Below, piece by piece: positions 1-7,890 of a stretch of DNA of 9,531 nucleotides; positions within the stretch are counted from its first letter, which is position 1; every line of letters begins with the position of its first letter. The notes beneath the pieces are model-generated. The model was not told where the DNA came from and made no database searches. It worked only from the letters and a program-made list of their open reading frames with translations. The stretch is from contig JAZQIO010000043.1 in assembly GCA_045541135.1 (NCBI GenBank), forward strand, positions 1 to 9,531, written 5' to 3'. The DNA is from CAZNKU01 sp045541135 (GTDB lineage: Bacteria > Bacillota > Clostridia > Monoglobales > Firm-18). Made by a program: the position numbers and the translations under genes.

Positions 1-545
1 GTTTCATCGCTGTAGCTTCCTTCATGCGAATTAAATGCAGTATCAGGGTCAATGTTGATACCGATAAAATCTATACCGTTAACAACATAATGAAATGCCC
101 CCAAATAATGCTCACTTGGTTTTTCCTTTGATGCAAGAGCAATCTTTTCGTTTTCAGGAAGCACACCGAAGGCATTATCCATTAAATCATAAAAATCTGT
201 AGTGTTGTAGGGTTCGTTTTCATCTGTGCCGATGTCACCCAATATCATATCGTTATTTCCGGCAACATACAAAACCTTGCCATCCTTTACGCTTTTGGAA
301 ACACTCTTGTGAATTTTCTGTTTTATATCAAGGAAATTTTTCTTAGGCAACCAGCAGGATTTATTCCAATAGGGATAATCGGATATATTATCTCCGCCTA
401 TAAGAGCAATATCTGCTTTACCAAATTCCTTAACAGCCAATTCATTTGCCTGAACCAACGACGTTCTGAGCTTTGTTGGATAATCCAACATGGCCTGTTG
501 ATTATGTATGTCTGTAAAACAAAAAACAGTTAATAATTTTTCCAT
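1..545 (-). CDS. Calcineurin-like metallophosphoesterase, 3'-truncated by the window edge
   Basis: The first 181 residues of a metal-dependent phosphoesterase are present; the C-terminus lies beyond base 1. The metal-site motifs of the calcineurin-like fold appear in order: D12-I-H14 after the first hydrophobic strand (LLTVFCF), G50-G-D52-N53, and G96-N97-N98-D99. The last is usually GNH(D/E); here Asn replaces the His, as GNCD does in some other branches of the superfamily. The start at 545 is chosen because AGAGG (554-558) sits 8 nt upstream. An ATG at 550 is in another frame and stops after a few codons. There is no signal peptide, so the protein is probably cytoplasmic. It lies 44 nt after the GH2 gene with no terminator between, so it is probably co-transcribed with it. 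Family knowledge allows phosphomonoesterase, phosphodiesterase or nucleotidase activity. The substrate is unknown, and a role in dephosphorylating a sugar or intermediate of this cluster is inference only. Confidence 0.88.
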   Translation of the reverse strand, partial: MEKLLTVFCFTDIHNQQAMLDYPTKLRTSLVQANELAVKEFGKADIALIGGDNISDYPYWNKSCWLPKKNFLDIKQKIHKSVSKSVKDGKVLYVAGNNDMILGDIGTDENEPYNTTDFYDLMDNAFGVLPENEKIALASKEKPSEHYLGAFHYVVNGIDFIGINIDPDTAFNSHEGSYSDE

Positions 546-589
546 TTCATTTTCCTCTTGATAAATCCGTGTTGTATTTATATTACAAA

Positions 590-3358
590 TTATTTTTTCT
601 TTCTTGTTGATGTCTTATCATTAGGGTTAAATGCCATATTGTTGTTGCCTGCAACCTTTATAACCCTTGAATTTATAAGTGAATTTAGTTGTTTTGAGTT
701 TATTGTATCTGCAGGATTAAATCCATCGCTGTTCATATATGAAATAAGCTTTGCTTTAAGCCATTTTGCCGCAGGGTCACTATCCGTGAAATTAAAACTG
801 CACACCAAAAGTTTACCGTTAATTGCATTAAATTCAAACAAAGCAGACTGTTTTATTGCAAACTTATGCGTAGATACAACCTCTAAAATCGGATTAAAAG
901 GAACATCATCACATTCAAAACAAATTGCATTACCCTTTTCCATAAGATTATTGAACTGCCATCCGCAAAAACCGTCGTGTGGCATATCACTTAGCAACGG
1001 ATGGTCTGCAATTACAGTTGCAAGGTTGCCCGAACAACGTCCTGCCAGAGCAATTCTATATGTTGTTGGAAGGGTTGCAAAAGGCTCTGTGCCAAGTATA
1101 AGTACATTTTTACCCTCTTCAAGTGCCTTTTCAAGCTCATCTGCACTCATACCCATTGATACAAATACATCGCCCTCATCAACGCTTTTAACTTCGGGGA
1201 ACAGATAAAGTTCCCATTCGTTTTCGGCAAATAAACCGTCACAGTCAAGTGTAACATAAAGCTTCATTGCACCGGGCTTTTCTACACAAGGAAGTTTTAT
1301 TGACAAATCATAGATTTTTGAAACGCAACCGTTTGCAATTTCATCAACAGTAATGTCACGGCGTTCTATAATTTTTCCGTCAAGTGAAAGGCGTATACAA
1401 AGTCTTGCATCCTTTAGCATTTCATCATTATAGCAGGATACAAAAATGCCACAATTCAGTTCTTCTCCTGATGCAAAATTCGTCTTTCTTTCAAGGTCTG
1501 TAAGCAAAACAGTTTCGGAATTATACATAAGCACATTTCTTACTGTTTCACCGGGTTTTAATTCATAAAACTCGTTCATCATACCTACGTCATAGCCAAA
1601 TGTATGCCAATGGGTATCTATAGGGCCAAGGAAGTCGTAGCCTGCAATCTTGTCACCACGTCGTACAGACTCGAAGCAGTATTTACGAACACGGCGTTGC
1701 CATTCGGAAGAATTTTTAAAATACAGCGGTGCTTTTTCAAGCATACCCTTAGATTCCAGATGACGCTCAATGGAATCGAACATATCTGTTTTGCCTACTC
1801 TTTTACCCTTATAACGGTTTTTAAGGCTTAAATCCGTATATGTTCCGTCTATACAAATTTCGTGACTTACACGTGGTTTGTTGTGATAGATTTCGTTTCT
1901 GTCGTCAATTTCTTTAACATTGCAGTCTAAAGACAAATAGCTGTGGGCACCTGTAGTGTAGCTTGAGAACATATCGCTGAATTCGCTGACAATCTTAATG
2001 CGGCGTTTGTTATGTTCAAAGGGTTCTTTTGTATTTTCATTTACATCGTTAGGGTCTAAGAAGCAATATTCCAGACCTCTCATAGCACTCATAGGTGAAT
2101 AAAGGGAATCTGTTTTTTCGTGAACTTCATCTGCACACCTGTTAAGATGTTCAATAAATTCTTCGTGCATCTGCAATTCGTTACCGCAACAGTAAATTAC
2201 AACAGATGTGTGGCGTCTGCAGAATTTTACAATTTCCCTCCACTCTGCAAGAGAGGTATTGTTAGGACTTTCCACGTGCAAAAGTACTCCAAGCTCATCT
2301 GCCGCCTGCATATATTCTTCCTCCGGAATGTATGTATGGAAGCGTATAAAGTTAAAACCAAGCTTTTTAATCGACTTTATAATACTGCGGTAATAGTTAA
2401 GATCATGGGCAGGATGTATTGTATCGGGAAAATAGCAATGCTCACAAATACCGCGAAGGTAATACGGATTTCCGTTAAGTGTAAAGTGAGGTCCGTCAGG
2501 CAAAAGTCTGCGTACACCGAAGCTACGGCTTAAGCTGTCATCACCGCATTCAATTTTCAAAGTATAAAGCTTTGGGTTTTCAGGACTCCAGAAATCCAGA
2601 CCATCAGTATCAAATGCAAAGTCACCTGTTGTATCACCGCTTTTTAAAACACTGTTACCGTCTATAACGTACCATTTGTACTGTGCATCTTCCACCGCTT
2701 CAATTTTTGCAGTAACACTTTTGCAGTCATCAGCTACAATCAAAGCAACATCACGCAAAGGACAGGAATAAACTCTAAGTTCAATTTCACCTGTTACGCC
2801 GCCTGTACATTCATTAGCCGCACGGGATGTCAGGCCTGAAACAGGCTCACCGTCAAATCCCTCAAGTCTGTGGTTGGATACAGAAAGGACGATTGTATTT
2901 TCACCATCTTTTAACAAGCCTTCGGGAATTTCCACATCAAAAGGTGTGCTGTAGCCCTCGTGACGACCTAAATAAACATCGTTAATCCACACTGATGCCG
3001 CATTCTGAACACCGCCAAAATGCAAAGCTGCAGGCTTTGTAATATTTTCGCACAAAAATGTACGGCGATAAAAGAAGTTACCAACAACATTAGGCAAAGC
3101 CATATCAGGTGCAACACCAGAAATTGGATATTGCTGAACGCCGTATTCAGGATTTACTCTTAAAAAGCAGAAAAAAGGAGTATACAAAAATGCTTCCGTC
3201 ATATCCTCCCAATATCCCGGTACGGCATTATCTACCAATCCCGCATGTGTATCCAAAGCAAGCTCAGATACATTCCAGGGATTTTCTTTACCTGTGTATT
3301 TTTCTTCTTTATAATTCATTTCCCATGTTCCGTTTAAGGAAAAAGCCGAATAAATCAT
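590..3358 (-). CDS. Glycoside hydrolase family 2 protein (beta-galactosidase/beta-glucuronidase-like)
   Basis: This is a 922-residue retaining exo-glycosidase of the GH2 type. An N-terminal jelly-roll sugar-binding domain (about 1-200) carries FFYRRTF (95-101) and FGGVQNAASVWIN (114-126). An Ig-like domain (about 200-285) follows. The TIM barrel (about 288-605) starts at FTLNGNPYYLRG (292-303) and includes GFNFIRFHTYIP (334-345). The acid/base is probably E394 in CGNEL, and the nucleophile probably E500 in VSHEI. A distal barrel block resembling GYDFLGPIDTHWHTFGYD (573-590) is shared by large GH2 members of unassigned specificity. Residues of about 610-880 form C-terminal beta and GATase-like domains ending in a lysine-rich tail. 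There is no signal peptide, so it is probably cytoplasmic. The start is supported by AAAAGGAAGG (3367-3376), 8 nt upstream, and a strong promoter. It probably removes a terminal beta-linked sugar or uronic acid from an oligosaccharide; which one cannot be told from sequence. Confidence 0.9.
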   Translation of the reverse strand: MIYSAFSLNGTWEMNYKEEKYTGKENPWNVSELALDTHAGLVDNAVPGYWEDMTEAFLYTPFFCFLRVNPEYGVQQYPISGVAPDMALPNVVGNFFYRRTFLCENITKPAALHFGGVQNAASVWINDVYLGRHEGYSTPFDVEIPEGLLKDGENTIVLSVSNHRLEGFDGEPVSGLTSRAANECTGGVTGEIELRVYSCPLRDVALIVADDCKSVTAKIEAVEDAQYKWYVIDGNSVLKSGDTTGDFAFDTDGLDFWSPENPKLYTLKIECGDDSLSRSFGVRRLLPDGPHFTLNGNPYYLRGICEHCYFPDTIHPAHDLNYYRSIIKSIKKLGFNFIRFHTYIPEEEYMQAADELGVLLHVESPNNTSLAEWREIVKFCRRHTSVVIYCCGNELQMHEEFIEHLNRCADEVHEKTDSLYSPMSAMRGLEYCFLDPNDVNENTKEPFEHNKRRIKIVSEFSDMFSSYTTGAHSYLSLDCNVKEIDDRNEIYHNKPRVSHEICIDGTYTDLSLKNRYKGKRVGKTDMFDSIERHLESKGMLEKAPLYFKNSSEWQRRVRKYCFESVRRGDKIAGYDFLGPIDTHWHTFGYDVGMMNEFYELKPGETVRNVLMYNSETVLLTDLERKTNFASGEELNCGIFVSCYNDEMLKDARLCIRLSLDGKIIERRDITVDEIANGCVSKIYDLSIKLPCVEKPGAMKLYVTLDCDGLFAENEWELYLFPEVKSVDEGDVFVSMGMSADELEKALEEGKNVLILGTEPFATLPTTYRIALAGRCSGNLATVIADHPLLSDMPHDGFCGWQFNNLMEKGNAICFECDDVPFNPILEVVSTHKFAIKQSALFEFNAINGKLLVCSFNFTDSDPAAKWLKAKLISYMNSDGFNPADTINSKQLNSLINSRVIKVAGNNNMAFNPNDKTSTRKKK

Positions 3359-3393
3359 GTATTATACCTTCCTTTTTATTAGAATATGAATTT

Positions 3394-3422
3394 ATTATAC
3401 CAATATCAGCACATTTTGTAAA
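3394..3422 (-). promoter_or_regulatory. Sigma-A promoter of the GH2 gene
   Basis: On the minus strand, TTTACA (3417-3422) is separated by exactly 17 bp from TATAAT (3394-3399), and a TG one base upstream of the -10 makes it an extended -10 box. The predicted start of transcription is near 3386, leaving a leader of about 28 nt with the ribosome binding site. The -35 lies inside a 14-bp imperfect palindrome (TTTTGT-AA-ACAAAA, 3414-3427), a possible operator. Confidence 0.75.
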
Positions 3423-3439
3423 CAAAAAGTACCATTACT

Positions 3440-3473
3440 TTAATATTATAAAACATAATGTTAATATTATAAA
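3440..3473. repeat. 13-bp direct repeat, 21-bp period, upstream of the GH2 promoter
   Basis: The 13-mer TTAATATTATAAA occurs at 3440-3452 and again at 3461-3473, identical, with starts 21 bp apart (two helical turns). It lies 18-51 bp upstream of the -35 box of the GH2 promoter and abuts the stop codon of the serine hydrolase gene. This spacing suits a tandem activator site on one DNA face, or the tract may act as an AT-rich UP element. The copies are pure A+T, so chance similarity is a real alternative. Confidence 0.5.
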
Positions 3474-4652
3474 TTATTTAACACAAGCGTAAAGAACATT
3501 CCGTAGCCTTGGGCAATAGCAGGACTCACGTGGATTTAAAATGTGCTGTGAAAATACCATTGCAAGATTAAGCTCAGGATCTGCAAGTGTTGAAGAGCCT
3601 GCCGCACCGCTCCAGCCAAATTCACCTATTGAACCTAGGTTACCATTTAATGCGCGGTTCATAAGTGTACGCACACCAAGTCCGTAGCCATAACCCTGAA
3701 GGTCAGGCCACCTGAAATCTTTAAGCTGTGATTCACCCAGCTGATTTGTACGCATAAGCTCAATTGCACCCTTTGAAAGTATACGTTCACCACTTACGCC
3801 CGTACCCCAATTTGCAAGTGCTGCAATAAGCTTTATGTAGTCGTCGGGGTTTGATATAATACCACCTCCACCGCTGTCTACAAGCTCATCCACATATTCA
3901 CTTAATTTGTTGTGTTTATCCACTTTAACAATACAGCCCTTTTGTGTGGAATTGCTCATCTGCAAACGCACAATATCCTTTTCACCCTCAGTTTCATAAG
4001 AATACTGTGGTGCCATAAGGTCATACTTTTCTTCAGGCAGATGGAAACAGGTTCTTGTCATACCAAGAGGTTCAAATATATTTTCCCTCATATAGTCTTC
4101 AAATTTTTTGCCTGAAATTATTTCAATTACAGCACCTAAAACGTCGTGACAAAGGCTATATTGCCAATGTGCACCGGGTTCAAATTCCAAAGGTCTGTAT
4201 GCAAGTGCTCTTGCATATGAATTAGTAGTTATTTTTCCGCCACCAAGCTCCTTGGCTTTTTCAAAAAAAGCATCATCTCTTAAGTAGCTAAAACCTGCTG
4301 TCATTGTAAAAAGGTGGCGCATTGTAATATACTTTTCCGCCCTTTTAATATTGCCGTCTGCATCACGTACAGTAACATCCTTAAAATCGGGTATAAACTC
4401 GCAAAGAGGCTCATCAAGCAAAAACATTCCTCGCTCGTAAAGCTGCATTCCGGCAGTTACCGTGGCAACCTTTGTGCAGGAATACATATTGAAAAGCTCG
4501 TTTCCCGTAAGCTTTATTTTATTTTCAAGGTCGGAATATCCTGCCTGATTGCGGAATACCTGTTTGCCGTCCTTATACACAACAACGCAACAACCCGGTG
4601 AAAACTTTTCCACCCAGTAGTCCATAAAATTTTCAAGCTTTTTAAAGTCCAT
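3474..4652 (-). CDS. Beta-lactamase-fold serine hydrolase (class C/PBP-like, probable esterase)
   Basis: This is a serine hydrolase of the beta-lactamase/transpeptidase-like superfamily, 392 residues from the start chosen here. Motif 1 is SCTK (S58, K61: nucleophile and general base). Motif 2 is the YSL at Y165 in WQYSLCHDVLG. The third motif (KTG or HxG in relatives) appears as FGWSGAAG (about 345-352). A GGGG-IISNPDDY block (about 262-272) is also typical of the family. There is no signal peptide, which argues against a periplasmic beta-lactamase or cell-wall peptidase and for a cytoplasmic esterase or amidase, perhaps removing acyl groups from a glycan (inference). Start: an ATG at 4667 overlaps the upstream stop (ATGA) but has its AAGGG directly abutting the codon with no spacer. 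The ATG at 4652 has GAGG 9 nt upstream and is preferred; using 4667 would add five residues (MRLKT). The gene is translationally linked to the GH63-like gene. Confidence 0.85.
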   Translation of the reverse strand: MDFKKLENFMDYWVEKFSPGCCVVVYKDGKQVFRNQAGYSDLENKIKLTGNELFNMYSCTKVATVTAGMQLYERGMFLLDEPLCEFIPDFKDVTVRDADGNIKRAEKYITMRHLFTMTAGFSYLRDDAFFEKAKELGGGKITTNSYARALAYRPLEFEPGAHWQYSLCHDVLGAVIEIISGKKFEDYMRENIFEPLGMTRTCFHLPEEKYDLMAPQYSYETEGEKDIVRLQMSNSTQKGCIVKVDKHNKLSEYVDELVDSGGGGIISNPDDYIKLIAALANWGTGVSGERILSKGAIELMRTNQLGESQLKDFRWPDLQGYGYGLGVRTLMNRALNGNLGSIGEFGWSGAAGSSTLADPELNLAMVFSQHILNPRESCYCPRLRNVLYACVK

Positions 4653-4661
4653 AGTTTTTAA

Positions 4662-4665
4662 CCTC
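4662..4665 (-). promoter_or_regulatory. Ribosome binding site deciding the serine hydrolase start
   Basis: GAGG on the minus strand lies 9 nt before the ATG at 4652 and inside the tail of the upstream gene. The alternative ATG at 4667 has its only purine-rich tract (AAGGG, 4668-4672) with zero spacing, too close to work well. Confidence 0.5.
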
Positions 4666-7141
4666 ATCCCTTAACTATTTCAATTTTCTCATTAACTGCT
4701 CCGTCAAATTCTATGGTATACACACCATTTGCTGCGGATACCTTACCGCTTGTTTTCACAGTATAACTTTCATTTTCAGGCATACAAACAATTACAACAG
4801 GCTTTTTAGCAACAGATTTTACTATAAATTCAAATATATTTTCAGTAATCTTTTTATCTGTTATAACTGTCATAAAACCGCTCGTAACAGTATAAGGTTT
4901 ATAATATGTTCCAAACCACATAAGCACAGGTGTTGAAAGACCAGAAAATTGGTGAAAACCTCCGCCTCTGCCGTTTGTAATCATAAAATGCTCGTAACAG
5001 TTGTATGTATATGATGTTTCACTTTCCCATAAATCAAGGGCAGTTTTTGCAATATGTTCTGCAAATTCTGTTTCGCCATTGTCAAGGCAAGCCTTCCATA
5101 AAATCCACTGATGAGGCATCCATACAGAACCGTTCCAATAGCCGTCTGTTCTGAAGTATGGTGCACGTGTATCCACAACACTTACACCAATTGGTGTAAC
5201 CATACCCTCTTTTATATTTTTTATAATTCTTTCACTTCTGTATTCATCACTTATTCCTGCAATATAAGGATAAGCTCCGTCCATACCCATATCTGCATTT
5301 ACACCGTCTACCTTTAAGATACTTCCGTCATTTTTCACATATCCGTAGTATCCGCTTTCTTCGTCCCATGCATAGGTATTAACAGCATTTGAATAAAATT
5401 CAATGTCTTCATCAAATTCCTTTGTATCCTCATCTATAATCTCTGCAAGACCTTTAAGAATTTTTGCACAAAGAACGGTAAGCGCAGTATTTATGACAGG
5501 GCATACGTCGTCTTCAAGCTTGTTTTCGTGTACATATTTCTGTGGTGGGTAATCGTCCCAACCGCCGGAATTATAGAAAATATCCCACAGTGCAAACATG
5601 CCTGTCTTTTTGGCATCCTCACGTTTTCTCATATCTGCAAAAAATCTGTATTGTTGACAGATATGCGGATAAAACTTTCTTAAAAACTCTTTATCTCCTG
5701 TTTTTGAGAAAATCTCTGTATACAAAAATATTTGTGTAGGCACAGGAGAGCCGTGGAGAATATACGGCGAATGAATATCACCCACAGGCGTCATATATGC
5801 ATTAAGACAGTCCTTTGCACGTTCAATATCCATTTCCAATAGTCCCATACCTATAAAGCCGGAATCCCATGTATATAATGAATCCCAGTTTCTGCCCGGT
5901 GTGTTGTGCAAAATATATCCACGTCTTGAATATACGGGCCATACGACGTTCGTCAACGTAATTGCATTCATAATTTTCTGTGAAAGCCTGTATTTTTCAC
6001 CGGAAGGATTACATATCGGCTCTGCAATTTCATGTTCGGGTTCAAAGTTTTCTCCCTTTGGTGCAGTAATTTTTAAAGTAACAGTCTTTTTTGAATTTGG
6101 CTCAACAAAAACCGGACGTATGAAAAGGTCAATAAACTGATGGTTACCCTCACCAAGCTCCGTTGCAACGTGATTGTGAATAAAAGAAGTTAAAAGCTGA
6201 CCTACATCATCTGTTTTAAGCCTTCTTACCACAAAGCTTTCACAGTCTGTTTCAACATTGTATTCCATATCACCAAAGGAAATTTCCACACCGTTTTCCG
6301 TATTTGTGATCTTTGGTATAAAACATTCTTTAAAATCGTTAAAATGTGCTTCTCCACCAATTATAAAGCCATCAAAATCAATATTCCCACTTAACGAATA
6401 AATATCAAGAGAAGAATATTTTTTATATTTTACATCAACATAATAAACATTTATGTTTTCCGAACAAGGCAGGCTTACGGAATATTCGTCCTCATCAAGC
6501 TTTAAAGCAAAGCTTCCCTCACCTCTGTATCTTATCCCTAATTTATCACACTCACAAGAGTCAAACTTATAGCTTACACTGTCACCATTTTTACCAAAAA
6601 GCGACTTGCTCAAAAAGCTTCCGCCTACAAATCCGCTTTCACGGCATTCACCAAGATAGAGTCCATCTCTTGCAACACTTTTTAATATTTTTATATCACT
6701 GTAATCAAGAGCATCAACCCAAATTCCATTCTTTACCTTAACTTCGCAGGGAATAATTTCCTTGTGATTAAGCGTACACCCATGCATACTCATTACTGCA
6801 TTTAAAGAAAGGCTTTCCGGTCTTTGCGTATTATTTACAAAATCACACTTTACAGTCATAACATTGTTATCTGATGTAAAGTCAGCGTCAATATATACCT
6901 TGTCCTTCCATTCAATTTCGTAGCGATAATTAAACCTTGTAAGCTTTTTTGATGCTCCCATCATCTTTGTACCACAGTCTGCCAAATCTCTTACAGACAT
7001 AACGCTTCTTCGGAAATATCCGGGGAAAAGATTAAGGTCAAACCTTAAACCTCTTTTTTTATCGGCAACGTGTGAAGCACCAAGATACATTTTATTATAA
7101 GGACCCCAATCGGGTAAATTTAAGTTGTAATTTTTATCCAT
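4664..7141 (-). CDS. GH63-like (MGH1-type) glycoside hydrolase
   Basis: This is an 825-residue inverting glycosidase of the clan with an (alpha/alpha)6 barrel. The N-terminal ~370 residues are beta-rich. The catalytic barrel (about 385-750) has WDSLYTWDSGFIGMG (419-433), GGWDDYPP (526-533, with the probable general acid among D529/D530, matching the S/G-x-D-D-x-P motif of GH63/GH37), GYWNGSVWMPHQW (667-679, like the GH63 YWRGPVW block), and YEHF (716-719), where E717 is the probable general base. A small beta domain (about 755-825) closes the protein. There is no signal peptide. Family members include alpha-glucosidases and mannosylglycerate hydrolases, so it probably cleaves an alpha-linked sugar, but the substrate cannot be fixed. 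A GH78-like rhamnosidase was considered and is less likely from these motifs. The start has AAAGAGG (7149-7155) 7 nt upstream. It is first in its operon and overlaps the serine hydrolase gene. Confidence 0.85.
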   Translation of the reverse strand: MDKNYNLNLPDWGPYNKMYLGASHVADKKRGLRFDLNLFPGYFRRSVMSVRDLADCGTKMMGASKKLTRFNYRYEIEWKDKVYIDADFTSDNNVMTVKCDFVNNTQRPESLSLNAVMSMHGCTLNHKEIIPCEVKVKNGIWVDALDYSDIKILKSVARDGLYLGECRESGFVGGSFLSKSLFGKNGDSVSYKFDSCECDKLGIRYRGEGSFALKLDEDEYSVSLPCSENINVYYVDVKYKKYSSLDIYSLSGNIDFDGFIIGGEAHFNDFKECFIPKITNTENGVEISFGDMEYNVETDCESFVVRRLKTDDVGQLLTSFIHNHVATELGEGNHQFIDLFIRPVFVEPNSKKTVTLKITAPKGENFEPEHEIAEPICNPSGEKYRLSQKIMNAITLTNVVWPVYSRRGYILHNTPGRNWDSLYTWDSGFIGMGLLEMDIERAKDCLNAYMTPVGDIHSPYILHGSPVPTQIFLYTEIFSKTGDKEFLRKFYPHICQQYRFFADMRKREDAKKTGMFALWDIFYNSGGWDDYPPQKYVHENKLEDDVCPVINTALTVLCAKILKGLAEIIDEDTKEFDEDIEFYSNAVNTYAWDEESGYYGYVKNDGSILKVDGVNADMGMDGAYPYIAGISDEYRSERIIKNIKEGMVTPIGVSVVDTRAPYFRTDGYWNGSVWMPHQWILWKACLDNGETEFAEHIAKTALDLWESETSYTYNCYEHFMITNGRGGGFHQFSGLSTPVLMWFGTYYKPYTVTSGFMTVITDKKITENIFEFIVKSVAKKPVVIVCMPENESYTVKTSGKVSAANGVYTIEFDGAVNEKIEIVKG

Positions 7142-7176
7142 GGCTATACCTCTTTCATACAGAGTTTTATGTATTT

Positions 7177-7204
7177 ATTATAACATATCGACGTAATTTT
7201 TCAA
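7177..7204 (-). promoter_or_regulatory. Sigma-A promoter of the GH63-like/serine hydrolase operon
   Basis: Minus strand: TTGAAA (7199-7204), a 16-bp spacer, then TATAAT (7177-7182) preceded by TG one base upstream (extended -10). The predicted start of transcription is near 7170, giving a leader of about 28 nt. The -35 box begins only 4 bp after the terminator of the preceding operon. Confidence 0.7.
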
Positions 7205-7208
7205 TAGC

Positions 7209-7238
7209 CAAAAAACGACCTAACAAGGTCGTTTTTTG
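7209..7238. terminator. Bidirectional intrinsic terminator after the sdpI-like gene
   Basis: A perfect 13-bp stem runs from 7209-7221 to 7226-7238 with a 4-nt loop (AACA). The GC-containing core is CGACCT/AGGTCG, and on the minus strand it is followed by six T residues before a G. It is symmetric, with A6 and T6 flanks, so it could work on both strands. It lies 37 bp after the stop codon of the SdpI-like gene and separates it from the glycosidase cluster. Confidence 0.88.
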
Positions 7239-7275
7239 ATTATTTTGTCAAGTATAATATTTTTGCCCAAGAGAA

Positions 7276-7890
7276 TCAATTATTTCTTCCAACTTTAATT
7301 CCGTACAAAACGCATACCAGACTATAGGGTATAAGCAAAATCAACCAAATGATCGATGAAACGGGCGGTAAAAACATACTTGCAATACTCAAAACCCCCA
7401 TAACAACCGTCGCATATCCTATAAACCTATTTATTTTTCTTGCTTTTTCAGTATCAATTTCATAATTTTTTATATAATCCATTTTAGGCATATAATTACC
7501 GATTACAAGGAAAACAATACCTAAAATCAATACCACAGATTTTCTTATATCTATATTCCATCCAAGTGCGTATCCCAAAGTTATTATTTGTAAAACAACA
7601 CTCATAACGGGTATAATCCACTTCGTTGCAAGCTCAAACTTTTTGCGTTCACCGTATTTATGGGCATTAATATCGTTTATAAAACAACATACTGCCTGCA
7701 ACAATACCATCAAAACAGGCAATCCAAACACAACAAATCCCTTTGATGCAAAGTTATCAGGTTGGTTATTTATATCAAAATGAATCGCCATTGTATCGGG
7801 CAGTTTATCCCAAAGGGCAATTCCTAAAAGAATTGGTGCAAGACATACTATGCAAGTTATAACAAGACTTTTCCATTTTATAATCTTCAT
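7276..7890 (-). CDS. sdpI: SdpI-like membrane protein (DUF1648 domain), putative immunity protein
   Basis: A 204-residue polytopic membrane protein, close to the roughly 207 residues of Bacillus subtilis SdpI. About six hydrophobic segments are visible: 9-27, 51-71, 91-110, 117-133, 156-174 and 178-198. The DUF1648 signature is clear (LPDTMAIHFDINNQPDNFASK region, 30-50), with the LP and HFD core. GNYMPK (131-136) matches the start of the SdpI C-terminal domain, but the GIRTPWTL stretch expected next is missing: the protein goes from NYEIDTEKARKINRFIG (142-158) into the next helix. In B. subtilis, SdpI protects against the SdpC killing peptide and binds SdpR at the membrane to relieve repression. 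Here the preceding gene is an SdpR homologue, overlapping by one base (TAATG). AGGAGGG (7899-7905) lies 8 nt before the ATG. No toxin gene is nearby, so a general envelope-stress role is possible. Confidence 0.85.
   Translation of the reverse strand: MKIIKWKSLVITCIVCLAPILLGIALWDKLPDTMAIHFDINNQPDNFASKGFVVFGLPVLMVLLQAVCCFINDINAHKYGERKKFELATKWIIPVMSVVLQIITLGYALGWNIDIRKSVVLILGIVFLVIGNYMPKMDYIKNYEIDTEKARKINRFIGYATVVMGVLSIASMFLPPVSSIIWLILLIPYSLVCVLYGIKVGRNN

Noticed and set aside
574..590. Possible hairpin TTGTA/TACAA in the gap between the GH2 and phosphoesterase genes
   Set aside because: A 5-bp AT-rich stem with no T run after it is too weak to be a terminator; the two genes are better read as co-transcribed.
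558..1208. A 216-codon plus-strand open frame
   Set aside because: It lies wholly antisense to the well-supported GH2 gene, has low-complexity serine-rich content at its end and no family resemblance; it is a shadow frame. The same applies to the other plus-strand frames.
7141..7210. 7-bp inverted repeat TGGCTAT (7141-7147) and ATAGCCA (7204-7210) flanking the GH63-like promoter
   Set aside because: It is short, far apart and overlaps the start codon; one such pair is expected by chance in a region of this size.
7246..7251. A perfect TTGACA on the minus strand
   Set aside because: The position 17 bp downstream reads CCTTGT inside the terminator stem, so no -10 box exists. It is a chance match in the 3' untranslated region.
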